64,000 bases of DNA from Phalacrocorax aristotelis. Its lineage: Eukaryota; Chordata; Aves; Suliformes; Phalacrocoracidae. How positions within the stretch are numbered: position 1 is the stretch's first letter; the number at the start of each line of letters is the position of its first letter. The notes beneath the pieces were generated by a model. The model made no database searches, was not told the DNA's origin, and saw only the letters and a list, made by a program, of their open reading frames with translations. The stretch lies in assembly GCF_949628215.1 (NCBI RefSeq), contig NC_134276.1, positions 12,303,690 through 12,367,689 of the forward strand, given 5' to 3'. Below, piece by piece: positions 1 through 11,300 of this stretch. The position numbers and the translations under genes were made by a program.

Positions 1-689
1 AACACCTGTATGTTACTGCCATTTAGCAATTAGCATTGCCTAGGGACAGGACAAACACCCCTAACAACATGACACTCCGCAACTTAAAACAGTTGGTGCT
101 TCACAAGAGCCCTTCTAAGACAGTGGCAGCCATCAGTCACCCGCAGCTGGTGCAGAAAACAACTGCAAACATATTTTTTAGCCTTGCTGCCACGTGATGT
201 GCAGGAGGGCCCGCAGACTGGCGTGGTGCTGTTCCTCCCTGCAATCGCTTCTGGGTCATGGGGCTATTCAACCTTTTTGCTCCAGCAGAGACCAGCTGAA
301 ATAGATGCAAGATGCTCCAGAAAATGATTGTTCATCCTGTCCGTCCTTACGTGATCCTAAGAAAATTTTTTGAGTGGTGCTGGTCCCTTCCATCACTTGT
401 GAGTGAACTCAGAAGTGCTTTGTGAGCCTCTCCACGTCACATAATATCATTCAACGTCTGGGTCCAGCATCTCCTGCCTGGGTCCCCACTGGGCTTGCTA
501 AACTCCTCTGCAGGGGCTGTAATAGCACCAGCAGGCACACCTCGTACCTGTAACTGTGTAGCAGCAGAATGACAAATGTAGTGCCAAACATAGCCAAAAT
601 ACTCCTTCCTTGGAAATGGTGAATTTATTTTATAACACATATTTTGTTCAGGACATGAAAATTTAAATGAACAAGTAAATGCAAAACTG
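1..689. other. No recognisable feature; probably HEPHL1 intron
   Basis: No exon with a plausible splice frame and no repeat that I recognise. Because the HEPHL1 exons downstream are on the plus strand, this is most likely intronic DNA of that gene. Confidence 0.5.
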
Positions 690-968
690 AATCATAGAAT
701 GGTTTGGGTTGGAAGGGACCTTTAAAGATCGTCTAGTCCAAACCCCCCTACCATGGGCAGGGACACCTTCCATTAGATCAGGTTGCTCAGAGCCCTGTCC
801 AGCCTGGCCTTGAACACTTCCAATGGTGGGACATCCACAACTGCTCTGGACAACCTGTTCCAATGTTTCACCACCCGCATCATAAAAAATTTCTTCCTTA
901 TGTCTAATCTAAATCTACCCTCTTACAGTTTAAAACCATTACCCCTTGTCCTATCACTACAGTAAGTA
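690..968 (-). mobile_element. CR1 LINE 3' fragment
   Basis: The plus strand begins with 'aatcatagaatggtttgggt' followed by 'tggaagggacc'. This is the reverse complement of the CR1 3' terminus, so the element lies on the minus strand. The rest is the C-terminal end of the CR1 polymerase ORF and its short 3' UTR, with no intact reading frame. It is 5'-truncated as usual for CR1. It sits in the intron just upstream of the penultimate HEPHL1 exon. Family assignment is from memory of CR1 tails; the subfamily is not resolved. Confidence 0.88.
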
Positions 969-1167
969 GTGAAGTAACAAAGATGCCTATAGAGAAGGGG
1001 GACGTTGCCATGAAGCTGCCCAGAACAATAGCTGTGCTGATCTAATAATGATTTCTGTCCAGATCAACAAGGTAGAAGTAATTAAATTAAGTCAAGGCTA
1101 CTTTTCCAGGAGACAGAAAAGTGTTTAAGGTTTTCAACTTAACTATGGTTTCTCTCTCTTCTCACAG

Positions 1168-1529
1168 AGTGGGAAGCTCCTTCAGAAGGCAGACTCACAA
1201 CTGGAGCAGACAATACAACTACTGCAAAAAATAAGACCACTGTAAAGGGTAAGGTTTTCTTAAAATGTCATTTAAAACTCTTCAGATTAACGCATAGATT
1301 TCTAATAACTACTTGTCTTTTAACAGATTATGACAGCAAAGAGGGCAATTTTTTTGGCAAAACTTTGAGTCCTGGAGAAGCCAGCCTGATACTCGCAGCC
1401 TTTTTGTTCATTGGACTTGTTCTGCTGTCAACAGTATTAACCTTCTTCTGCCTCGTCACCCGCCAAGGAAGCAGGATCCATTACATGGCTCTGCATGACA
1501 AAAGTGCACTTCTAAGAGATTCCCTGTAA
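1168..1529 (+). CDS. HEPHL1: Last two coding exons of a hephaestin-like multicopper ferroxidase (probable HEPHL1)
   Basis: Two exons join in frame: 1168-1248 (acceptor 'cttctcacag', donor 'gtaagg') and 1327-1529 (acceptor 'ttttaacag', stop TAA at 1527-1529). The intron is only 78 bp. They encode the C-terminus of a type I membrane protein: a Thr/Asn-rich stalk, one transmembrane helix (LILAAFLFIGLVLLSTVL and following residues) and a short basic tail ending LLRDSL. The copper-binding cupredoxin domains lie outside the window. The name rests on this topology, which fits hephaestin-type ferroxidases (membrane-anchored oxidation of ferrous iron), and on position immediately 5' of PANX1, where HEPHL1 sits in other vertebrates. 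I did not recognise the tail residue by residue, so another single-pass protein is possible. Confidence 0.68.
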
Positions 1530-1869
1530 ATCCCTGCTTTTAGCATTGTTCACAGAGCTGCACTGGATTTCATGATGTGCTGCTAATATAACTGGAGCAA
1601 GATATATGCTGATAGTCCTACCCCATAGCCAGCGCTCACAGGAATGAACATAGCTGTAGGGTTCAGCTCCGAGAGGCATATACCACCCATCACCGTTGCC
1701 ACTCCTCTGGAGTTCAGATGAGCTTTGCCCAAGATCAAATTTGGCAGACGAGCCGAGCAGCACACCTCTCAGCATCCACACCAGCTGTAAAGAATTTATC
1801 CACGGGAGTAAGGAGCACGCAGCATGGCATCCATGCACTCTGTGCAGAAACACAGGGTTCATGCTAGGG

Positions 1870-1875
1870 AATAAA
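1870..1875 (+). terminator. Polyadenylation signal AATAAA for HEPHL1
   Basis: Canonical AATAAA about 340 bases after the HEPHL1 stop codon. It is the first such hexamer downstream and would give a short 3' UTR. A second AATAAA at 2898-2903 could serve a longer form. Confidence 0.6.
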
Positions 1876-1895
1876 AATCACCAGGGGCTGTTTTA

Positions 1896-4760
1896 AGCAT
1901 GCCAGCTTCGGAAGGAGCAGGTGTCAATGTGGAAGTCCCTGCAGTTTCCCGAAGTCTGGCTCAGTTAATTCACTGTCTTTTAAGCAATTATTATTTTGCC
2001 CTGTTAAATTAGGAAACTGTGCACTGGGGACAGATTTTTAAAGGCATTTAGGGACCCTCCAATAGATTTTAGCACCTGATGGATTTCAGCAGTGCCCCTG
2101 CTGTTAGTTTCTAACAGTTTTTGCTAATCCCTTTAAAAATCTAGCCCCAAGCAACCTCCAAAAAAGTTAGTTGACTTTGTAATTACTGCTTGTTGTGGTC
2201 CTGATTCTGTGCCTCATCTTTGCACGGAGTAGCACCTCACTCAGCTGTAATGAAGCCATCAGGAGGCTGATCTCTGTGCTTGCAAGGAAGACAGGCAGAA
2301 TCGGGCCATGTTTAGTGATACTTTAATGTTCATAGCTCATTTTGAATTAGACAGTGCTCACTCTTGCCCACTCACATCAGCTACAGCTCTTGCAGAGCTG
2401 TAACAGAACACACACATCTGTGAAACTGTTTATCCAAATTTGATTTTGAATGTAAATTCAAGTTGCTGGTGTTCTCAAAATTTTATTTTTTCCACTTCTG
2501 TATTTTGAAGTACATTCAAATGTAGGAAACTTTACTGCCCATCACTCTCGTTGTAGCTTAATGGTGTCCTGGACTGATGTCCGGTTAACTGATATGTTGA
2601 AGTTTCTTGGATGTTTCTCAGTTATTTCTTGATTCTTTGTTTTCCCCAGTCATTTAAGAGTATACATGTGAGCTAGAACTGCAGGACTGAGCCCACATAG
2701 GGGTTACACCATAGCAATAAACACTTCCAGACTCCTCTAAATCTTCCCTTTGAGCTGACAAAAACAAATACTCTAAGCCTTCTGTGTTGTAAACATTAAA
2801 ACTGAGGTCTCCTGTTCTGTGCAAAACCCTGCCTGTGCAGAACATTTGCTTTCTGTATACATAAAAATTAAAGCCTTTCACCTAAACATACACCATTAAT
2901 AAAGGAAATTATTTGGTACTTTCCTTTTAGAGTAGCTAACGCATCTGACCTTTTAGGAACAGAATCATCAGTATATTTTGACCATAGAATCTAGCCAGCC
3001 AAAGTGATTACAACAATAATAAAAATGTAGTTATTTGTATGAACCTTCTGGCACAGTTCTTTTCATCTGGCATGCTTCTCAGCTGCATGGCGGCTGGGAA
3101 ACAGGAATGAAGCCTCCAAAGGTCCTCAGGGCCTCAGGACGTCACCGCTGCTTGCCCAGGTGACACAGCCTGCCACAGAGAGCGAGATGCACCACGGAAA
3201 GTGTAAAGCATGGCATTTAACATTGCCTGCCTGGTGCAGGCAGCCCCGTGGCCAGCTGTGCCCCGACACCTGCGCTGAAGCACAGCATCTGCATTGGGCT
3301 GAGAGCAAAGCAACAAAATGAACAAAGGAAGAAAATGAAAAAGTCACCAGGACAGGTGTGCTCTCCAGAGAGTGCTACAGGCCATCAGGGGTGAATAATC
3401 TGGATTATGAATTTGGGTAGCAGTTGGTACCTGTCCTAGCACCAAAACCTCACAAGGTGATAAATGCAAGATCAACCTTTCAAAACTTTCCAGAGTAGTA
3501 AGCAGCTCTGACATCCACACAACACAAGCTGGTAGAAACTGTTCTAAAAAAAAAAACCCAGAAAAGTGGTCAGAGGAACACAATAGATCACGGAAGAATC
3601 AATACTGGTTTTTTTTTCTTAAAGAAAATTGTGCCTCAGTGGGGTTTTGAAGGATCTAGATAAGAGACCTGGATGAAGATAGCCTGCTTACATTTCCATA
3701 AGACTTTAATTAAAGCTTCTTAAAGAAATGAAGTCATGATGGGATGAGAGGAAGGGTCCACAGAGACTAAATAACTGGTCAAAAGACAGAAATAAGTGGC
3801 CAGGTTTCACAGTGGAAGTCACTCATGGGGTGCTGCAAGGACCCTTGCTCTTCACTGTTTTCTGTAAGTGGTGTGAAAAAGGGTGACCAAGTTGAGTGAC
3901 AACCATAAGTACTTGTAGCACAAGAAAATGAGTGATAAAAAGATAAAATTTAGTACTGACACATTTACAGTAATACTTGTGGAAAAAATCAATCCTAGCC
4001 CTATGTGCATCATACTCTGTAAGCAACCCAGAATTGGGATCTTATTTGTAATAGTTTAATGACAACGTTAGCTCAAGGGCTTTTTAGCTGGCAGAAAGGC
4101 ACCTGAATATTAGGAATCAGTAGGCATTAAGGACAGAGCAAACCAGAAACAGCTTAGTACTACTACACAGATGTCTGGGGCACCTGGATCTTGAATGCAG
4201 CGTGAGTCACATCCCCCAGCCCCAGCCAGGAGAGGACACAGAAACACGAGAACAGCACAGAAAAAGCGAGAAAGGGAATCAGTGTTGTAGAACAGTTTCC
4301 ATATGAGGAAGGATTTCCTTGGATGGGGGCTTGTAAAAATATACAGGACAATTGAAAGCAGGTAGGATACAGGTTTAATAAAGGGAGAGGTGAGTGGAGA
4401 AGGGAACAATTTGTCCCTCTTGGCAGAAGCAGTATGAGCTAGGGGAGTGCTACGTGCACAGCGCAGCAGAGGGGGTGGCTCTTTGCGGGGTGGTCACCTC
4501 TGTAACTCCTGGTCTGAGGATGCTCTGAGCTTACAGGGATTCAGAGAGCAACTGGAAAAATATAAAGGGGAAAATGAATTAAGGGTTATTAAAGGTGAAG
4601 GCACCCCACTGACTCCCACAAAAAGTGACTTGAGATGTGGCGGTGGCTACCAAACACTTTGAAATGCCACAGCACGCCGTGTTAGCTAGATCAAAGGCTT
4701 GGAGCATCTGCTAGACAAGGTGTGGGGGGGAGAGGGCTGGGGCTGTTCTGCCTGGAGACG
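1896..4760. other. HEPHL1-PANX1 intergenic region
   Basis: No exon or repeat recognised. It contains the alternative AATAAA at 2898-2903. Open frames here are short and of random composition. Confidence 0.6.
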
Positions 4761-5072
4761 AGATGACTCAGGTGGATTTTAGCCATGGGTGCAAACACCT
4801 GATGGGGGTGCAGCACCCACGGAGCCAGGCTTTCCTCAGCGGGGCCCAGAGGCGGCGGGCGCAGACGGCACTACAAGAAGTCTCCATCCTTAGGGACACC
4901 CCCGGGCGACCGGCGCGGCCCAGAGCCCCCTCCTCCGGGCGGTGGGGGGAGGGGGGGAGGGTGCACGACCCCACCTCCTGCTCTCCCGCTCCGTGCTGGG
5001 AGGGGGGAGAGGCCCAGCCCCCGCCCCCGCCCGGCACAGCCCCCACGCCCCGCCGGGCGGGCGGAGCCGCGC

Positions 5073-5098
5073 GGGGCCGGGCCGGGCCGGGCCGGGCT
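5073..5098 (+). repeat. GGGCC pentamer tract in the PANX1 leader
   Basis: Four to five tandem GGGCC units starting with a GGGG run, about 100 bases before the start codon. Regularly spaced G-runs on the plus strand make a G-quadruplex possible in the DNA or mRNA. Confidence 0.8.
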
Positions 5099-5126
5099 GC
5101 GGGGGCGCTGCTGAGCCGCGCCGGGC

Positions 5127-5190
5127 GGAGCCGAGCCGAGCCGAGCCCAACCGAGCTGAGCTCAGCCGAGCCGAGCTCAGCGGAGCCGGG
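5127..5190 (+). repeat. Imperfect GAGCC pentamer tract in the PANX1 leader
   Basis: Degenerate tandem repeat of GAGCC/GAGCT-type pentamers ending just before the initiator. The tract is open in the PANX1 frame. Confidence 0.75.
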
Positions 5191-5196
5191 CCCGCC

Positions 5197-5377
5197 ATGG
5201 CCATCGCGCACATCGCCACCGAGTACGTGTTCTCCGACTTCTTGCTGAAGGAGCCGCCGGAGACGCGGTACAAGGGGCTGCGGCTGGAGCTGGCGCTGGA
5301 CAAGATCGTCACTTGCATCGTCGTGGGGCTGCCGCTGCTCCTCATCTCCCTCGCTTTCGCCCAGGAGGTCTCCATCG
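5197..5377 (+). CDS. PANX1: PANX1 coding exon 1
   Basis: Sixty codons plus one base, from [10 protein letters not shown] to the end of TM1 (AQEVSI). Donor gtaacc at 5378. The same frame stays open upstream to an ATG at 4942, 85 codons earlier, but conservation starts at 5197. Confidence 0.96.
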
Positions 5378-8300
5378 GTAACCGGCCGCCCCGAAGTCGT
5401 CCGTGTGTCTCCCCCCGGCGCCTCCCGCGGCGGACAAAGGGCTCGGCGGGGCGGGGGCGGGAGCGGTGCGGAGCTCCGGCGGGGGGGGGCGGGGGCAGCG
5501 CTCCGTGGGGGCTCAGCTGGGAGCTGCCCGGAGGGGTTTCCACTCGGGGGTAGGGAGGAAGGCGCCTTGGGGCCGCGGGGGGGGCGCAGGAGGGAGAGCA
5601 GCTCCCTGGGAGAGCATCCCTGGCAGCAGGCGGGGCCGCCGTGCAATCTTGCCCAGGTATGCTGGGCATCCTGGCTGGCCTTCCCGCTCTTGCCCACGCC
5701 TCCCTGGGATATTCCCTAACCGCTGTCATTCTCTTAATGTCAGTCTCAACCTTCTGAGCAAGAGCCCTCCCAGCTCAGCTGCTGCATCTTCTCCTGTGGG
5801 TGTGATTTAAGGAGAGCAGTGGAGCCATGCCGCTGCTCTTTTGTTTCCCAACGCCTTGAGCATGAGCGACCTGCCGAGCTCTGCCTCAAAAACCGCCCGT
5901 GTGTGGCGATTCCCGGCGCCTGGAGTGCTCTGCAATAAGATCTCGCTATCATTCAGCAGGTGTCAGGGATCTGTGACAAGGAAAGGGGCTCTCGGACCTC
6001 AGCATTTGGACTGTGGGTGGCTCAGTTGCATATTGAGGCTGGTCACCTGCTCCTCGGATGCGAGGCAGGATGGGCAGTGGAAGTGCTCTCCAAAGCTTTC
6101 CCCTGCTTTGCTTTTGCAGCTCTTCCAGTTCAACTTCTGGTGTGACGCAGTAGGTGAAGCTATGCTTTACCGGAGAATGGCCAAGTTCCCTAATTATTTT
6201 GCTATCTTCTTTTTTCCCCATCCCCAAGTTACAGCAGTGCTTGTGCAGCAGTCTAGTAGCCATCCCCTCTCAGAGTCTGAAACGGTGAGGAGACTTTTAA
6301 ATCCAAAAAACAAGGACTTGTAACTCGGGGGCTCACTTATAAAATCTGTTTGCTTATAAGAATTGTTCTGCATTTAAATAACACTATGTGAACAAGGGTT
6401 TCAAAGATAAATAAGCAGGACTGACCATTTTGAGACAGGAGTGAATCACAGGACTTCAACCCTTTCAGAAACAGTTTGATTTGCTGCATGTACCTGTTTA
6501 TTGGCATTCAGTATTGTATACCTGAGATACATCACCTATAGGTTTGAGTCAAGTGAATGTCAAGAGAGTGGAAGCTGGAATGGGACTGTGAATTAGTGGT
6601 GAATCTGTGCAAAAACGTCATGCATAGCATTAATCAGATAGCAGACTGCTTAAGAGAGAAGGTGCCCCAGACTGCTGTATTCACATCTAGCTACACACCT
6701 ATTGCAGCAGATGTGGTTTTGACCCAAAGCGCTGTGGCCTGCAATAATCGTGCAGAGGAGTCAAGGGCGATGGGGCTGGGAATACCAAGACCAGATCCAA
6801 GCCCTGTGGCAGCTCTGGTCAATCAGAGCCTGGATGGATACAGCAGTATTTCTGTCATCTAACCTGCTGCTTTTTGTTTTAGATCTACTGATATGTGCAC
6901 ATTTCTTCCTCTTAAAGCAATGAAAAAGAGGGCTTGCACTTACTGGCTTGTATATGGGCCCCTTAGTACTTCTTCCTTCTGCTTCTCCTCTAAAAGTGCT
7001 GGATCCAGTTTGAAACAGCATCTGTGTATCAAGGTCTCTTTTATGAGCTCTACCAGGAGTATTTCTTTCATTTTTCTTCTTTACATAAAGCTCCAACATG
7101 CAGTTGAATTGCAGTCTGGTAAAGTGTGCCTTTCTTTTGGATGACTTAAGTTCTCATCTTTGCTAATCAAACATCTGGGCCTCAGTGCATGCTATATATA
7201 ACATATTTAAGTACTAAACTAATTCAAACTGAATCAGTGACTGCAGTAGATTCATAAAGCAAGAACTAGAATGCATGCTACATCTTGCATGTGCTTTATT
7301 TTGGTATGATCCTGAGACCTTTTAGAAGAAATCATGTGGTTTAAAACCAAGCTTTTTTATTTGAAAAACAAATATGAAAATAACTATGAGAAATATGCCA
7401 GGCGCCCGGCATGAGTAAAACTACACCACGTGGTTTGAATACAGAAAGTGATACTATATCAGCTGTGCTGCTGTTATGGCTGTCACCTATTTGCTGCACA
7501 GTCCTGCAGTTAGCAGGCTGGCAGTTTATGGGAGATCCTGATTTCCTGTTTTCATTAGGGCTTTTTGGGGGATAGAAAGGGTCTTGGGGGCTGGATATGC
7601 CTGGTTCTGTGAGCACTAATGTTCAGCCAGTGATATCAAATAGAAAGCAAGTATTGTTTTCAAACACTTCCTGTTACAATTGTGCTTGGAAAAAGCTCAG
7701 GAGTGCTAAACTGAGAGAAAATGGTAGGGTCCCTTTTTGGACTGAAGAGGAACAACACGGAATCAGAAGTGGTTGTGAAAGTGGTAGGTGAGTCACAACA
7801 TGGAAATATTTCTGCCTCCAGGTATGAAAATTGAACACTGTTTCCAAAAATGAATGGGCAGATCCTATTTCTGTTGGGAAAATTGCATTCTTCCCACCTG
7901 AAATTCTCTTGGCTCCTTGGGCTGTCACCTTCCTTCCCTTCCCACTCTGCTTTGCTGGTTCATTGCAGCGCGGTGTCAGATAACTGCAGTTTTCCTCCTA
8001 CATGCGGTTGCTTTAATTGTGCAAAATTATGAAGATGTTTATGAAGGCCATGGAGGTTTTCTGAAGCTGCCAAATAACTTTTACTTTTGATAAAAGTTTC
8101 AGGAAATAAATGATATTCCAGTTGGGTATCACAGAGGATTTGTCTGCAGGAGGCATGGAAAACACAGCTGCTGTGCTCAGCCAGCGATCACTGCTGAAAC
8201 TCTCGGGGTTAGTGTCTGCAACACAGCTCGGCATCCTTCAGAGGCAAGAGGACAACTAATCTAAGTTTCTTCTTGGTTATATTCTTGGTTATTCATGGTC

Positions 8301-11300
8301 AGCTGCAGGTTTGTGATGATTTTAGGCTGGTTCTGATAGTGCTTAGCTGTGATTGAGCTGTTCTCTGCCAGCCCTGGGAAGCTTTGCTGCTTGAAATCCT
8401 GCACCTGTTATCTCTTTACAGCTAGACCTTGCTATATGTATTTTTCTTATCATTTTATACTGGGAAGTTGAAAATGGAAATAACAACAGGTTTGTGAGGA
8501 TTTGAACAGTGTTGTGTATGGTTCTATTACTTATATTATGGCCTTGTTTTATTTCCCAGTATTACTTAGCAGTTCTTAGGGTAAAGGTAGTACAGTAAGA
8601 GAAACCATACAAATAAGGCTATATCACCCATCCCTCTTAGAAAAAGGGGGAAAAAAAAAAGATAGGGGCACCCTCAGCACTGTATGAAACTTCTACTGAT
8701 TCTGTGGTTATCTGTGTCATTTTTCCTTAACCGTGTTTTTAATAAAGGTAGCTTTGAGCCAGGATTGAGGTTCCAGTTTTTAAACTCTGTGTGTATATAT
8801 TATGAGATATGCTTTCTTATCATAAACAGCTGAAAACATAAATATTTTTTACCAAGACACTGCTTGTTGCAGGATACTGGACCCCTAAGCAGGTACAGAC
8901 AGTTGAGCAGAGATGAAATCAAAACAAGCTGCTTAATTTTTGCGGAGGCTTGTTTCCAAGGTAGTTCTGGGAAAGAGTGGCTGCCTTGGGCTGTAGCTGA
9001 AAGAACAGCAGATGTGAGACCTGTCCAGTCGACATCAAGTATTTGCATCTTTTCCCATAGGAAGGGAACAGGGAATTGCTCATACATGCTTGAGCCCAGC
9101 GGCTGCTTGTCACCAAATGGTATTGTTTGACCTTCTCTATACCGCAGGCTTTCCGGCACCGCTGTGCAGCGGGCAGCGTGTGCCAGCTGCATTCACCATG
9201 GCTTCGCGTGGGAGGTGATGGCTGGGAAGGGAGATGGTGACAAAGGGAGAGAGCTGGAGTGGGAAGAAGGCAATCATGTGGTGGTGACCAACAGTCCTTA
9301 CTACAGGCTAGGTCTGGGCACTGGCTGTATACGGCTCAGACGTTGCTAGTATAGAATCATGGAATGATGGAATGGTTTGGGTTGGAAGGGACCTTCAAAG
9401 ATCTTGTAGTTCCAACCCCCTGCCATGGGCAGGGACACCTTCCACTAGATCAGGTTGCTCAAATCTCTATCCAGCCTGGCCTTGAACACTTCCAGGGAGG
9501 GGGCATCCAGAACTTCTCGGGGCAACCTGTTCCAGTATCTCACCACCCTCACAGTAAAGAATTTCTTCCTAATATCTAATCTAAATCTACCCTTTCTCAG
9601 TTTAAAATTGTTACCCCTTGTCCTATCAGTACACTCCCTGATAAAGATGAATTAATTAATCTTGGTTTAGCATCTCTGTTTATTTTGTGATATTACAAAT
9701 CACCTTGGAAACCAGAAACCATCATGTGTTAAGTAAAGACACCTAAGAAACTTGCGTGTAATCAACGTGAAGGTCTGGGTAGTGCTATTGGCTTGTCAGT
9801 TGTGGCAGGATGGTGGGTTAGGAAGTGCCTGATCACGGACCAACCCACAGCATCTGCATGAATCTGTCAAAATGAAGATTTGCTGCACTAAAAAAAGTCT
9901 TATTTCTCTCTGATGGTCTGTGATGCATCTTACCTCCTTGCTAGAGGGTGCACAAAGATGGGAAAGTAGAGTCTTGCCCTATGTTCTACACACCATGGGG
10001 TTAATGTCCCCATTGACTACTTTGGGCTTTCCCAGTGGTGACAACCCTCCCCTGCCCTGCTCAATTTCCACCTAATTCCTGGGAGGGCTTTTCCCCAATT
10101 TGTTTGTTTTAGTTCCCACCCTGAGCGGGCTGCCTGTGGGATTGGAGGTGCTTTGGCCAGCAGAAAACACAGGGTGAAGGGTGTTAGTGGGGAACTCTGG
10201 GTGCTGCACCCGAACAGCTTCTGTGGGTGCCACGGGGGCAGCAGTACCTACCTGCAGCATACCTTATTTTACATCCAGCTGGGCCCATATCTCTCTGTAC
10301 AGGTTAATCATGTTTCTCAGTCATGAGAATCAAATGGGGGAATAAAACCCAATTGTGAGACTAAATAATAACAAATATACCAAGAAATAGTTTTAACTCT
10401 TGGATAATGGGCTTTTCCTCTCCTGCTACGCTGTCGCTGGCCCTCCCTGCTGATGTCCCTCTCCCTTCGCATTCACAAGTTGCTGGGGAGGCTTTTGGGA
10501 AATAATCCTGTCTTGTGACTTCCGCAAGGCTGGGGGCTAAAGTTAAGTTGGGTGTAATTAGGCCAAAGACTATTACTATGGCAGCTGCTAGCTGAGAGCT
10601 TGAAAAGCATCTCCAAGGTCTGCTGAAGCAGGCAGTGTGCTAATAGTCGATGTTTGCACATATTACATGGTACTCTGAAAAACGGGGCATTAATGACAGG
10701 ATAGGATCAGTCTGGAGCAGCCAGACAAGCTGAGAACTTCAAAGCATCTTTCGTTAGGGGTGCAGACCCTGGAGAACAGCACATATGATGTGCTGCTCTT
10801 TGGCATATAAGGAGTACTCAGTAAATAGCAGAAATTACCAGCATCAGGAACAGGCCTGCCTGGGGAGCCAGGACAAACTTGTAAAAACACTTTAATGTCA
10901 AGTCTAAATTGTCTTTGGGTGAACTTCTTTAGCTGTTGGTGAAGAGAGTTTTTTTCCATTTAACTTCTACAGAGCCTACAAACGTAGGTTTACATTTACT
11001 ACAGAAATGATGGTAGGCTGCTTTTGGTGCCAGAATTAATTTAAAAAGCATCATGGCCCTCTGGTGTTGCCTGAGATTTGGGGTACCATCAACCTTGGCA
11101 GTGGAGCCAGATGGTCATCGCCACTGTCTTGAGATGTTTCTTCTTCAGGTGAAGGGAAACTTTTTTTTTGTTTTCCTTAAATCTCACTGGTGGGAATTTC
11201 ATTCACAAGATTTTTTCCTGTGAATCAAAAACCCTATTCCTCTGAAGGCAATGCTTGATAAATATCCAGCTGTTTTCCCGCTGCATGATTTTGAGACTTC

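Larger units (their letters stand above)
4830..5640 (+). promoter_or_regulatory. PANX1: CpG island promoter of PANX1
   Basis: GC content and CpG density rise sharply against the AT-rich surroundings. The stretch has GC boxes (gggcgg and ccgccc types), no TATA box near the start codon, and ends in the first coding exon and the start of intron 1. This is the usual form of a broadly active TATA-less vertebrate promoter. The transcription start cannot be placed from sequence alone. Confidence 0.8.

Noticed and set aside
4768-5729. Two minus-strand frames of 309 and 279 codons over the CpG island
   Set aside because: GC-rich DNA contains few stop codons; the frames are Pro/Arg/Ala-rich shadows antisense to PANX1 exon 1 with no family features.
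5841-6323. 160-codon plus-strand frame in PANX1 intron 1
   Set aside because: Lies just after the CpG island with no recognisable domain or splice sites in phase with PANX1.
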